A program made the translations under genes and the position numbers. A DNA stretch of 64,000 nt from Paenibacillus sp. FSL H7-0331 (lineage in GTDB: Bacteria > Bacillota > Bacilli > Paenibacillales > NBRC-103111): positions 124,001 to 188,000 of the forward strand of contig NZ_MRTH01000008.1 of NCBI RefSeq assembly GCF_001956045.1, given 5' to 3'. This document shows, one piece after another, positions 17,605 to 26,577 of the stretch (its first letter is position 1; every line of letters starts with the position of its first letter). Below the pieces are notes generated by a model, which saw nothing but the letters and a program-made list of their open reading frames with translations, made no database searches and had not been told where the DNA came from.

Positions 17605-18153
17605 TCACTCTCCTCCTTGGTTATCGTTGTTCAGCATATCGGATAATTTTTTTCGTGCTCGATGAAGTCGTGTTTTGACAGTTGCTTCCGGTATTTCAAG
17701 CAGTAAGGAAATTTCTTTGTTCGTTAGCTGATAATGAGCATTCAAAAGCAGTATTTCTCTGAATTTACGGGGAGTTCGCATAAGAGTAGCCCAAATATGA
17801 CGGGTCTCCAAGCGATCAAACAGCTCTGCTTCAGCTGACCGTGAGGAGCCTTTTCGAATAACATAATCAACCAAAGTCACTTTACGGATGAACGCACTTT
17901 TCAAATAATTGAGTGACTTGTTGCGCGTGATCGTCAATAGCCAGCTTTTCACACTACATTCGCCTCGAAAGCTGTATAGCTTGTCGTATACGGATAAAAA
18001 CACATCCTGAGTGAGATCATCCGCTGCGTCAGCATGACGGGTTAGAAAAAACGCGAAGTTCCAAACGTCGTTTCCATATTGGGTCATCAGGTCCCGAAGT
18101 ATAACGTCTTTATCACTCCCGCCACTCAGATGCTGTAAATAATGTGGTTCCAC
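17605..18153 (-). CDS. ECF-type RNA polymerase sigma factor
   Basis: A protein of 182 residues. Region 2 (about 25-95) shows YGNDVWNFAFFLTRHADAADDLTQDVFLSVY and KSWLLTITRNKSLNYLKS. Region 4 (about 120-175) shows FREILLLNAHYQLTNKEISLLL and PEATVKTRLHRARKKL, the helix-turn-helix that reads the -35 element. The start is GTG 18151-18153 with AGAGGTG 5 bases upstream. An ECF-type promoter directly upstream suggests autoregulation, and the membrane protein that follows is the likely signal-receiving partner. Confidence 0.92.
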   Translation of the reverse strand: MEPHYLQHLSGGSDKDVILRDLMTQYGNDVWNFAFFLTRHADAADDLTQDVFLSVYDKLYSFRGECSVKSWLLTITRNKSLNYLKSAFIRKVTLVDYVIRKGSSRSAEAELFDRLETRHIWATLMRTPRKFREILLLNAHYQLTNKEISLLLEIPEATVKTRLHRARKKLSDMLNNDNQGGE

Positions 18154-18170
18154 GAAATCACCTCTACTAT

Positions 18171-18198
18171 TAGACAGACTGCTAAGCGAATAGTTCCC
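18171..18198 (-). promoter_or_regulatory. Candidate autoregulated ECF promoter
   Basis: On the minus strand: GGGAAC (18193-18198), 16 bases, TGTCTA (18171-18176). This fits the general ECF pattern of a GAAC-type -35 and a CGTC/TGTC-type -10. The transcript start would be very close to the ribosome binding site, leaving almost no leader. Confidence 0.5.
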
Positions 18199-18205
18199 GA
18201 AATAT

Positions 18206-18239
18206 AAAAAAACGACCTCTTTTGATAAAAGAGGTCGTT
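18206..18239 (-). terminator. Intrinsic terminator after the GNAT gene
   Basis: AACGACCTCTTTT pairs with AAAAGAGGTCGTT around GAT. Reading on the minus strand, a T-run follows. It stops the gene ending at 18286. Confidence 0.85.
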
Positions 18240-18285
18240 CATGAGTGCGTGTAATGGACTTAATTTACTGTCTACGTGATGAGTG

Positions 18286-18816
18286 TCATTCACTTTCTTT
18301 TATGAGGGACTTGGTGAAATACAAGTTTAAATCGTCATCCGCACAAACCTCGGTACCGGGGGTGACTGGCTGCTGCCTGTACATCAAACCCCTGCCATCT
18401 GGCATATATCCTCTTCTAGCGTATAAGCGCTGCGCACTCCCATAGCTTTGATAAAGTCCAACACCAATGCCCACAATTCCGTATTTGTTCAAGGCTATGT
18501 TCTCGACGGCTTCCATGAGCGCATGACCGATTCCGAGCTTTCGCAAAGGAGGGATTACATTAAAATCGTTGATTTCCGGTATGCCATTTTCTCTAAAATA
18601 AGGATATTCAGAGGTTGAGAGCAGATGCAGGCTTCCTGCAAACTGACCGTCGTAAGAGGCCAATAACGTTATCCGTTGATTTGTTACATTTTCTTCCCAG
18701 CACTTCTCGATGTAATCCAAAGGCTTGTTAATCTTGTGTTCAGTAAAAATACGAAACACGGAATCTATGTCTGCCTTCGTCATGGGTCCAACTTCAATCG
18801 AATTCGTCATAGTCAT
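18286..18816 (-). CDS. GNAT family N-acetyltransferase
   Basis: A protein of 176 residues with the acetyl-CoA binding motif A in VIPPLRKLGIGHALMEAVE and motif B-like GIGVGLYQSYGSAQRLYARRGY. Acceptor unknown. Two start codons (18816 and 18810) are possible, since an AAGGGA and an AGG lie at different distances; the longer one is given. It is monocistronic. Confidence 0.82.
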   Translation of the reverse strand: MTMTNSIEVGPMTKADIDSVFRIFTEHKINKPLDYIEKCWEENVTNQRITLLASYDGQFAGSLHLLSTSEYPYFRENGIPEINDFNVIPPLRKLGIGHALMEAVENIALNKYGIVGIGVGLYQSYGSAQRLYARRGYMPDGRGLMYRQQPVTPGTEVCADDDLNLYFTKSLIKESE

Positions 18817-18922
18817 ACCTCATTTCCCTTGATCACCATTTTTCTTCGATAGGACGTATATAATGAACGTTTCCCCAAATAACTTGCCTGATTTTGGTTC
18901 TCTTCATATATCTCCCGTGTAA

Positions 18923-20398
18923 TTAATCCAATTGCGGTGGAACCCGATGGAGTGTAGCTTGTTCGAATCCGTATGCAATTTTTATCAAAGTCGGCTCACT
19001 CCATGCTTTACCAGAGAAAACAACACCAAATGGGCCTTTTGTAGAGTCGCCATCGGCGTCGATGCTGCCATTCACTGAATAGCCGGCCGGAACCGTAATT
19101 AAGGGGTAGCCCAATCGTGCAGCAATATACATACCGTCTACATCTCCAGGCAGCAGAAGTGCATCCAAGGAATGCGTATCTATGGCATAATCAATGCCTT
19201 GCTGCAGCGGGAGCTCCGAGTAGGCTTGCTTCTTAATCAGACAGGTTTGCTCGGTGAGAGTGGTTTCTTCGGATCGGATCAACGTGTCTTGCCCATATTG
19301 TAGAGCTATGTCGGTATGCTTTTCATTATAGGCGATCAATTCTTTCAAAGAGTGAATCGGCACGGAGTCTCCTAACTGGGATAAATAATCGTTCAAGCCC
19401 TGCTTGAATTCATACGTAATAACATCATTGTTCCAGTTATTCTGTTCAACGTGAAGCGTAACATTATCGACGATAGTGACACCTTCATGGATCAAAGTCG
19501 TAATGGCAGCTTCCATAATAGCAAGCCTTTCCTCGTCCAAATGCCTGTAATAATATCGGGGAATCCCTATTCTAGCGTGTCGCAAAAAGCTTGCATCCAA
19601 AAAGGGCGTATAGTCTGAAAAAGAACGGTTCTCACTCGTTAGCGTAGCCGAATCCTTCTCGTCAATTCCTGTACATGCACCCAAAATCATCGCTGCATCC
19701 GTAACCGTTCTGGCTATAGGTCCAGGTGTGTCCTGACTGCTGGAAATCGGTATAATTCCGGCACGGCTGATCAATCCGACAGTCGGCTTGATCCCCACCA
19801 GAAAAGTTTGACATGCCGGTCCAACAATGGAGCCCGCCGTTTCCGTTCCGATCGCTGCTGCGCACAGATTTGCCGCTACAGCCGCCGCAGATCCTGAGCT
19901 GGAGCCGCTAATGAAGAGCTCGCCCGCACCATACGGATTTAGAACAAATCCGCCACGTGAGCTATATCCCGCCGGCATCCGGCTGGACATAAAGTTGGAC
20001 CACTCCGTCATATTTGCTTTCCCGAGCAGAACGGCACCTGCCGAGCGGAGCTTTGATGCTATATAGGCATCCGCCGCTGCGAATGATCCAGCTAAAGCGA
20101 CCGATCCGGCACTCGTATGCAGGTTATCCTGTGTATCGATATTATCCTTCAAAAGAATGGGAATACCGTGCAGGCTTCCCCGACTTCCTGTATCTCTGCG
20201 TTCCTGATCTAAAGCACGCGCGATATGTAACGCATCTGGATTGATCTCCAGGATAGAATTGATGCTGGGATCATACTTATGTATTCGGTCCAAATAGGCT
20301 TGAACAAGCTCTTCCGAGGTTATGGAGCCGGATTCCATAGCTGTTTGCAGCTGTGTTAGGTCTGCTTCGATGATCCATTCATGCAGATGTATACTCAC
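18923..20398 (-). CDS. Amidase signature family enzyme
   Basis: A hydrolase of 491 residues of the GatA/amidase signature family. It shows the catalytic Lys in PILLKDNIDTQ, the Ser-rich signature ISGSSSGSAAAVAANL with cis-Ser, and the nucleophile Ser in GTETAGSIVGP. It hydrolyses amide bonds; the substrate is unknown, and no GatB/GatC partners are nearby, so a tRNA-amidation role is unlikely. The frame extends to an ATG at 20434, but AGGAGG lies inside that extension and points to GTG 20396-20398 nine bases downstream. A VOC gene sits 39 bases upstream in the same operon. Confidence 0.85.
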   Translation of the reverse strand: MSIHLHEWIIEADLTQLQTAMESGSITSEELVQAYLDRIHKYDPSINSILEINPDALHIARALDQERRDTGSRGSLHGIPILLKDNIDTQDNLHTSAGSVALAGSFAAADAYIASKLRSAGAVLLGKANMTEWSNFMSSRMPAGYSSRGGFVLNPYGAGELFISGSSSGSAAAVAANLCAAAIGTETAGSIVGPACQTFLVGIKPTVGLISRAGIIPISSSQDTPGPIARTVTDAAMILGACTGIDEKDSATLTSENRSFSDYTPFLDASFLRHARIGIPRYYYRHLDEERLAIMEAAITTLIHEGVTIVDNVTLHVEQNNWNNDVITYEFKQGLNDYLSQLGDSVPIHSLKELIAYNEKHTDIALQYGQDTLIRSEETTLTEQTCLIKKQAYSELPLQQGIDYAIDTHSLDALLLPGDVDGMYIAARLGYPLITVPAGYSVNGSIDADGDSTKGPFGVVFSGKAWSEPTLIKIAYGFEQATLHRVPPQLD

Positions 20399-20437
20399 TG
20401 GGATAGTCCTCCTGAACATGACGTAGTGGTGCATGAC

Positions 20438-20926
20438 TTACATGGGATTGAGCCTGGACAAATAATCTTCTTCCATACTTTGGGTATAGAACTCGATTAC
20501 ATTATTTTCAGTGTCCTTAAAATAGACTCTTTTATGAATGCCTCTTGTGATGATCTTGTTGTCGATATGATGGCTCTCAAGCAAGTGAATCGCGGCTTCA
20601 ATTTGGTCTATTCCTATATATAACGCCAGATGCACATGCACACCGCCTTCATCAAATAACCCATTCCATAAAGAAACCGAGGAGGCCTTTTCCACAAGCT
20701 GCTGATTATTAAAATTGCGCGGCAGCCATAATCCTAATCTCGTCGGTCCACCCACATACAGCCATGTAGCCCAAATTTCATTGGCTTCTTCTGTAAATTG
20801 ATTGTCCTGATAACCCCATTGCTGCACAACAGGAAATCCTAACTGACCTGACCAAAAGTCAACGGCACGTTTCATATCGTTAACTTCCAACACGACCTCT
20901 GACACGCCTTGGGCTTTAATTTTCAT
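20438..20926 (-). CDS. VOC (glyoxalase/bleomycin resistance) family protein
   Basis: A protein of 162 residues. The N-terminal half VSEVVLEVNDMKRAVDFWSGQLGF and C-terminal half RGIHKRVYFKDTENNVIEFYT are the paired beta-alpha-beta-beta-beta units of the vicinal oxygen chelate fold. His and Glu in HVHLALYIG and NVIEFY are possible metal ligands. The start is ATG 20926 behind AAGGAGG; the frame start at 20968 lacks a ribosome binding site. It is the first gene of a two-gene operon with the amidase. Confidence 0.82.
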   Translation of the reverse strand: MKIKAQGVSEVVLEVNDMKRAVDFWSGQLGFPVVQQWGYQDNQFTEEANEIWATWLYVGGPTRLGLWLPRNFNNQQLVEKASSVSLWNGLFDEGGVHVHLALYIGIDQIEAAIHLLESHHIDNKIITRGIHKRVYFKDTENNVIEFYTQSMEEDYLSRLNPM

Positions 20927-21085
20927 ATAGGCCTCCTTATTTAAGGAACATACTTGACTCACTATCATTAAGGATATCGTTCCGCTGTGGCACGATCAAG
21001 GTTATGAATGAATAAAACCAATATATCCAATCAAATATCCAATTAATGTAAATTATTGGAACCGGCTCGTTAGTCGCTTGATAGA

Positions 21086-21112
21086 AGGGAGAAGCACCGT
21101 GGACACAACCTA
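21086..21112 (+). repeat. Partial duplicate of the kinase gene's translation start
   Basis: The segment GAAGGGAGAAGCACCGTGG plus ACACAA is a near copy of the true initiation site at 21187-21212 (ribosome binding site, GTG start, codons 2-3), 104 bases upstream. Here the frame stops after four codons. Confidence 0.7.
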
Positions 21113-21202
21113 GAGAAGATGATATCCTGATTTTACGCAGATTTTGTTGAACTGGCCCGTGGAAGCGGTTCGACAGTTAATTGAAACAAGGGAGACGCAG
21201 CC

Positions 21203-23032
21203 GTGGACACAAGACAATGGATGTCGGTAACACTTTTTCTCGCAGCGGCGCTGATGGTGTTCGTCTCTTTCTTGTCTTATCGGAAACGCCATCTGCCTGT
21301 TGCCAAAACGATGATTCTGATTATGCTGGCAGCAGCTTGCTATGCACTCGGTTACGCGTTTGAGGTGTTAAGCCGGGATTTAAATGAAGTGAAGCTATCA
21401 CTTCAAATCCAATATTTGGGGATTCCCTTCGTTACTACACTTTGGTTCTTTCAGGTCATTCAATTTACCGGGACGGCGGCTCGTTATCGTAAGCTTCTTG
21501 CGATCATACTGTTCGTTATCCCCACAGCGGTCTTTTTCCTCCATTTAACGAATGATTGGCATCACCTGATCTATGAACGCTATATACTCAATCAGGACGC
21601 TTCGGTTCCTTTGTACACAACGGACAAGGGACCTTGGTATAAGGTGCACACCATCTATAATTATTCCGTGCTGCTGTGCGGCATGCTGTTGTTTATCCCG
21701 ATGTATTGGCGGGCTTTGCCGATTGTGCGCAAGCAAATCGTTGTCCTTCTTTTGGGTGCAGCAGCACCGATGTTTTTCAATTTGTTCTTTTGGGCCGGCA
21801 TTAAAGTTGATTTAACACCGTTCGGATTCGCCGTATCCGGTGTCGTTTACACGTGGGGAATTCTCCGGTTTAATCTGCTTCGCTTAACGCCGCTGGCGAT
21901 GGCCAAAGTGTTTGAAACGATTCGGGACGGGGTCATTTTGTTTGATTATGAGGACCAAATCGTCAGTTACAATAGCGCAGCTCAAGAGGTGCTTCCCGAG
22001 CTCGGATTGATGAAACGCTCCCCCGTTAACATGGAGAAAGTTTTGTCGGCGAGTCCGGAGCTGCTTGAACGTATTCGCACCGCAAGTGATGGGGACGAAC
22101 GCTTCCCGTTTCATAGATTCCATGCCAACCGGATCAAGTATTACAACTGCAGTTTGTCACACATCTACGAATCGGGTGAAATTCTGATCGGTAAAATTTT
22201 GATGTTCAGCGATATTACGGAGTTGAAGGAGAGCGAAACCCGATTGCTCGAGAACGCCCGGCAGCTGTCCGAGCTGAACGCATTCAAGGATAAGCTATTC
22301 ACTGTAGTGGCACACGACATTCGCGATCCGATTGCACTCCTTGTTAGCTTGACCGAGCTGCTGGGCGATGAACTGACCGCAGCCGACTTTGAGCATGCCG
22401 AATTGGTTAGAGAGCTTAAAGGACAAGTGCAGAGCACGTTCCATCTCGTCGAAAATTTGCTCGATTGGTATCGCAGCCAGAAAGGGAAAGTTGTGTTTCG
22501 ACCGTTGGGCTGGAATTTGCAGCAGGTCGTCCGGCAGGCTTTGATGTTATCTGGTACCAAGGCGGCTATGAAGCAAATTCGGATGACGGAGGGTATTGAC
22601 GAGAAGCTTACGATCAGGGCCGATAAAGAGATGTTGGATCTCATTCTGCGAAATTTGCTTTCGAACGCCATCAAGTTTACAGGAATAGGTGGGTCGATTG
22701 AGATCGGGGCCGTTCTGGAGGGTGATCTGATTGTCGTGTCCATCCGTGACAACGGAGCGGGAATCGATGATCAGACATCGGAATTGCTGCGTCTGGAGGA
22801 GCCATTCTTAAAGGCGATGGTTAACGGGAACGATTCTGGGGATACAAGATTCGGACTGGCGCTGACCCGTGAATTCGTTCGTATCCATGGCGGTACCCTT
22901 TGGTTCGAGAGCGAGCCTGGAATTGGAACGACCTTCTCGTTCACCTTGCCCGGCTCGGCTGGTGTGCGAAACGCGTTCGACAACGGTGGAATGGAGGAGG
23001 AAGCTTATGAAAGTTATTTTGGTGGACGATGA
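21203..23032 (+). CDS. 7TM-sensor histidine kinase with PAS domain
   Basis: A protein of 609 residues. Seven N-terminal transmembrane helices (about 1-215) match the histidine-kinase 7TM sensor region. A PAS domain follows (about 225-335), then HisKA with FTVVAHDIRDPIALLVSL (phosphoaccepting His near residue 371), and a HATPase with N-box LILRNLLSNAIKFTG, DNGAGID and G-rich FGLALTREFVRIHGG. The start is GTG 21203 behind AAGGGAG. It overlaps the response regulator gene by 26 bases, so the pair is translationally coupled. The signal is unknown. Confidence 0.9.
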   Translation: MDTRQWMSVTLFLAAALMVFVSFLSYRKRHLPVAKTMILIMLAAACYALGYAFEVLSRDLNEVKLSLQIQYLGIPFVTTLWFFQVIQFTGTAARYRKLLAIILFVIPTAVFFLHLTNDWHHLIYERYILNQDASVPLYTTDKGPWYKVHTIYNYSVLLCGMLLFIPMYWRALPIVRKQIVVLLLGAAAPMFFNLFFWAGIKVDLTPFGFAVSGVVYTWGILRFNLLRLTPLAMAKVFETIRDGVILFDYEDQIVSYNSAAQEVLPELGLMKRSPVNMEKVLSASPELLERIRTASDGDERFPFHRFHANRIKYYNCSLSHIYESGEILIGKILMFSDITELKESETRLLENARQLSELNAFKDKLFTVVAHDIRDPIALLVSLTELLGDELTAADFEHAELVRELKGQVQSTFHLVENLLDWYRSQKGKVVFRPLGWNLQQVVRQALMLSGTKAAMKQIRMTEGIDEKLTIRADKEMLDLILRNLLSNAIKFTGIGGSIEIGAVLEGDLIVVSIRDNGAGIDDQTSELLRLEEPFLKAMVNGNDSGDTRFGLALTREFVRIHGGTLWFESEPGIGTTFSFTLPGSAGVRNAFDNGGMEEEAYESYFGGR

Positions 23033-24155
23033 GCCGACAATGCATCTGATTTTGCGTAAAATGCTTGTCAAGCTGCCTGGGGTTGACGTGGCAGGAGCTT
23101 TTACGGATACGCAGTCTGCAACCTCCTTCCTAAGGGAGAACACCGGTATCGGACTCGCTTTCGTAGACATCTCCATGCCTGGCGAGAGCGGAGTAGAGTT
23201 TGCCGCCAAGTTGGAAGTTTCTCATCCTACGATGCAAGTCGTCTTTGTCACGTCGCACAAGGAATATGCCTTGAAGGCTTTTGAACTGTCCGTGTTGGAT
23301 TACCTGGTCAAGCCCGTTTCCCAGGAGCGGCTGCAGCGGACGGTCAATCGTGCGCTGGCGAATCAGCAGGCTGTTCATTCGCCATTACTGTCAGCCCCGG
23401 CTTCCGCAGATTGTGGCAGGATCGTCTTAACGACACTTGGCGACGTTACTGTGAGTAATGAAGCGGGACGCGTCAAGTGGATCTCGCGAAAATGCGTGGA
23501 GCTGTTCGCTTATTTACTGCTTTACCGAGGCAAACGAATTCCTCGTACCAGACTGGTAACGGATATTTTCGGAGGGATGTACCAAGTCAATGCGGAGAAT
23601 TACTTGAATACGACCGTCTATCAATTGCGTAAGTCTTTGGAACCGCTGGGCATGCGCGAGGTCGTACGCTCGGAGAACGATGGCTATGCGCTCGAACTAA
23701 AGGATTACATTATCGACTGCGTGGAATTCGAAAAGCAGGTGGAAAGGCTGCAAACCATAGATATCGAAAATGTGGAGAGTGCGCTGCAGATCGAACGGAT
23801 GTATACGGGCGATCTGTTCGGGGACAAGGCGTACGTGTGGGCCATTCACGAAACGGAGCGTTATGCGGAACAGTATGCTTCGTTCGTAAAGCGGCTTGCC
23901 GCCGTGCTGATTTCGCTGGGGGATACGACAGCCGCTTCCAAGCTCCTGCTTAAGCTGAATGAACGCAATCCGTTGGACGAGTCTGTAATTCGCCAGCTTA
24001 TAACGATCCGCGAGATGACCGGGGACAAAAAAGGATTAACGGCTCTGTATACGGATTATGTTCGGCTTCTCAGCCGGGAGCTTGGTATCCGACCGTCCGT
24101 GGATCTGATACATCTATATGATATGCTGCTAAAGCGGTTATCCGATAAAAAATAA
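23007..24155 (+). CDS. SARP-type response regulator with BTAD domain
   Basis: A protein of 382 residues. The receiver domain has phosphoacceptor Asp54 in FVDISMPGESG and the conserved VLDYLVKP. A winged-helix (OmpR/SARP-like) DNA-binding domain (about 145-225, WISRKCVELFAYLLLYRGKRIPRTRL) and a C-terminal bacterial transcriptional activator (BTAD, TPR-like) domain follow. The start is ATG 23007 with GGAGGAGG 6-7 bases upstream, inside the end of the kinase gene. It is the cognate partner of the 7TM kinase; its target genes are not evident. Confidence 0.9.
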   Translation: MKVILVDDEPTMHLILRKMLVKLPGVDVAGAFTDTQSATSFLRENTGIGLAFVDISMPGESGVEFAAKLEVSHPTMQVVFVTSHKEYALKAFELSVLDYLVKPVSQERLQRTVNRALANQQAVHSPLLSAPASADCGRIVLTTLGDVTVSNEAGRVKWISRKCVELFAYLLLYRGKRIPRTRLVTDIFGGMYQVNAENYLNTTVYQLRKSLEPLGMREVVRSENDGYALELKDYIIDCVEFEKQVERLQTIDIENVESALQIERMYTGDLFGDKAYVWAIHETERYAEQYASFVKRLAAVLISLGDTTAASKLLLKLNERNPLDESVIRQLITIREMTGDKKGLTALYTDYVRLLSRELGIRPSVDLIHLYDMLLKRLSDKK

Positions 24156-24178
24156 AATATGAAGGCTTATAAAATGAG

Positions 24179-24220
24179 AAGCAAGCTGCCGCACGTAAGT
24201 AGCGCGACAGCTTGCTTTTT
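24179..24220 (+). terminator. Intrinsic terminator after the two-component operon
   Basis: AAGCAAGCTG pairs with CAGCTTGCTT and is followed by a T-run; the loop holds a small CGC/GCG pairing. Confidence 0.85.
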
Positions 24221-24249
24221 ACTTATATGCTCTTCGTTCGACTGACCGG

Positions 24250-25131
24250 CTAACCAGCAAAAAAGTGCGCTGGCATGCCGGCTACGCCAGGCTTCACGCG
24301 AAATATGCCGCCTGCATGCGGCTGCTTCGCCAAAGCCTCGTCCGATTGACGAACACGGGCAGTCGTGATGTATAACTCATCCAGATTCGGTCCGCCAAAT
24401 GTGCAGGATGAGACCTGGGCTACGGGGATCGGGATGGCAATCAGCATTTCACCCGTATGCGGATTCCAGCGTGACACCTGCCAGCCGTCCCACTGCGCGA
24501 TCCACAGCATACCCTCTACATCAATCGTCATGCCATCGGGGAATCCACCGCCCTCAGGGATTGTGATAATGGTACGCTGACCGCTTATAGTACCTGTATC
24601 GATATCATAATCGTAGGCTACCACTCGCTTTGTCGGCGAATCAATATAATACATCGTGCGTCCATCGGGACTCCAGGCGAGTCCGTTGGAAACCGTCACC
24701 CCATCAACCATCTTACGAACGGTATGATCGGCTTCAAGACAATATAACGAACCGACAGGCTTCTCTTCGAGATGACTTGTCGTACCCGCCCAGAACCGAC
24801 CTGCGGGATCACATTTTCCATCGTTAAAACGATTATCCTGGAGCTGCTTCTCGGGGGCATTGACCAATGTCAGCTGCTCTGTTTCCAGGTCTAACAGGAA
24901 GAGCCCATGCTGCAAGGCCAGCACGACACCGCCAGACTGTCTCGGTACGACAGCACCTACCATTTGGTCCAGCTGAATAGTACGGTCTTCCAAGGATTGC
25001 GGATTCAGAATATGTACCCTTTGTCCTTTAATGTCTACCCAGTAAAGCAGCCCGCTGCGGTGATCCCAGCAAGGGCCTTCTCCCAAAGTTGCCTGCGCAT
25101 CAACAATCAATTCTACTTGTAAAGGGTCCAA
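24250..25131 (-). CDS. SMP-30/gluconolactonase family protein
   Basis: A six-bladed beta-propeller lactonase-like protein of 293 residues. Metal-site motifs include LGEGPCWD (Glu), RFNDGKCDPAGRFWAG (Asn, Asp) and SNGLAWSPDGRTMYYIDS (Asn, Asp). Family members hydrolyse sugar lactones such as gluconolactone, xylonolactone or L-fuconolactone. The start is TTG 25131 behind GGAGG at 8 bases. It is followed upstream by a VOC gene on the same strand (73 bases apart). A role in oxidative sugar catabolism is likely. Confidence 0.85.
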   Translation of the reverse strand: MDPLQVELIVDAQATLGEGPCWDHRSGLLYWVDIKGQRVHILNPQSLEDRTIQLDQMVGAVVPRQSGGVVLALQHGLFLLDLETEQLTLVNAPEKQLQDNRFNDGKCDPAGRFWAGTTSHLEEKPVGSLYCLEADHTVRKMVDGVTVSNGLAWSPDGRTMYYIDSPTKRVVAYDYDIDTGTISGQRTIITIPEGGGFPDGMTIDVEGMLWIAQWDGWQVSRWNPHTGEMLIAIPIPVAQVSSCTFGGPNLDELYITTARVRQSDEALAKQPHAGGIFRVKPGVAGMPAHFFAG

Positions 25132-25203
25132 ATTTCTTTCCTCCAGCCTGCAGGGCAGTTATTTTTGTTTTAATGGGGACGAGCTTATTGTCATGATGAC
25201 TGG

Positions 25204-25590
25204 CTATGAGCCGTAAGCAGCATCGAATTCAATAATATTGTGATCGGGATCCAAAATATAAATTTGCGAGAAGCCGGCGAGACTGTCAGGTCGGGCTTCA
25301 TAAGGAATAGCTGCCGCTTCCAGCGATTGTATCGTATTCTGATAGCTTTTGACCCAGATGGCAAAATGGCCGTCAATCGAATTAATTTCACTTTTGCGCA
25401 ACGTTTCTCCATCTGGAAATTCCAGTAAGTGCAGCTGCTGGGAGTCACCTATCGCATACCAGGCCCCCTCTGAATCGAATGGAGGTCTTACTAATTCCTG
25501 AAATCCAAGCGTACTGCCATAAAATTGCTTGGCCTGCTTCAAATCCCTGACAGCAAGACTAATATGATGCAGCCTTTCAAATTCAATCAT
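25204..25590 (-). CDS. VOC family protein
   Basis: A protein of 128 residues with two half motifs, LHHISLAVRDLKQAKQFYGS and IYILDPDHNIIEFDA, containing the His and Glu typical of a metal site (dioxygenase or glyoxalase-like). The start is ATG 25590 with GGAGG 7 bases upstream. It may form an operon with the SMP-30 gene downstream. Confidence 0.82.
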   Translation of the reverse strand: MIEFERLHHISLAVRDLKQAKQFYGSTLGFQELVRPPFDSEGAWYAIGDSQQLHLLEFPDGETLRKSEINSIDGHFAIWVKSYQNTIQSLEAAAIPYEARPDSLAGFSQIYILDPDHNIIEFDAAYGS

Positions 25591-26095
25591 CGTAGCTCCT
25601 CCGTGGTATCCATAGTAAATTCCAGCTCGGTCAGGCAACCTATGTCATAGTAATTAAGCGACTTGGAGTTATGTTCTCAAGGAGATCAAACATCGGTGCT
25701 GTTTCTCTTCCAAAACATTAGAATGGGAGTGAAACATAGGAACAATCGGATTTTCAACCCAGTAGTCGAAATCGATCATTCCTTTTTGATCGAAAGCGAT
25801 TGGAAGCATCCATTATTCCTCCTGAACCCTTGTAAGATTAATAAATAGCTAGCGAATACCACACCTCTGTTTACTTGATTTTTAATCAAATAATCCGCAT
25901 GTCCAAGCCCATGCTATCAGGGTCAGCCTTTCCGGATGAAAGCCTTCCCATGAGGTGGAAGTGCCTTTCCCTCTTGGTATGTGGAAAGTAACTTCATTGT
26001 TATTATAGCATTAGTCCAGAAGAATTGTTTCACTGTCGTTCGACAGATCGAACCGCTCATTTAACTGTGGTTCTTCTATCTAAGGGGGAGGCGGA
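25591..26095. other. Gene-poor interval with small open frames
   Basis: I see no well-supported gene in these 505 bases. On the minus strand a strong AGGAGG followed by ATG (near 25810) opens only an 18-codon frame; just after it, another minus frame reads FDYWVENPIVPMFHSHS, loosely like the start of an AraC-type cupin, so this may be the remnant of a decayed gene. Around 25930-26000, complementary CTTTCC/GGAAAG segments could fold into hairpins. Confidence 0.35.
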
Positions 26096-26230
26096 ATGTT
26101 TAAATCCTTCGATTTAAGGTTAATCAGATTATGTGAGCACGATACAACCACGCGGAGGCAACTTAAACTATGGAGACAACCAAATCGGACTATATCCTCA
26201 TCCTACATACAGGCAATGATATTCTAATAG
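26096..26230 (+). CDS. Possible 44-residue peptide overlapping the next small gene
   Basis: The frame starts MFKSFDLRLIRLCEHD and is preceded by AAGGGGGAGG at 4-8 bases, stronger than the ribosome binding site of the overlapping frame at 26170. It is basic and of no recognisable family. It may be a coupling leader peptide or chance. Confidence 0.3.
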
Positions 26231-26361
26231 AAGAAGATATTCATGAATCCTTTGATATCGAAAGCTACACGCAGCAGAATCAAGTGAAATTGATGGACTA
26301 CGAGTTTATTACCAAGCAGGAGTTCAATGATCGATTGGATCAAATGCTGGGCGAATACTAA
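26170..26361 (+). CDS. Small acidic hypothetical protein
   Basis: A protein of 63 residues (METTKSDYILILHTGNDI... DQMLGEY), acidic and soluble. CGGAGG lies 11 bases upstream and a clear terminator follows. I do not recognise the family. Its first 61 bases overlap the other small frame in a different phase. Confidence 0.55.
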   Translation: METTKSDYILILHTGNDILIEEDIHESFDIESYTQQNQVKLMDYEFITKQEFNDRLDQMLGEY

Positions 26362-26382
26362 ACGATCAGACACTTTGCATAC

Positions 26383-26427
26383 AACCGCCAAACCCACGAC
26401 GATTCATGTGGAAGTTTGGCGGTTTTT
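26383..26427 (+). terminator. Intrinsic terminator
   Basis: AACCGCCAAAC pairs with GTTTGGCGGTT around a loop of about 20 bases, then TTTTT. Confidence 0.8.
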
Positions 26428-26577
26428 ATGTCTAATGGATGATTCAGACTTCTTTGGCGATGCATGATATAAGTCAGGGAAAACATGGGTAAAGTGAGAG
26501 GAGAAGACAATACTGCATATATACAAGGCACTGGCTTGGATTGATGCGGAATTGTACTGTAAAAGGAGCTACTGACT

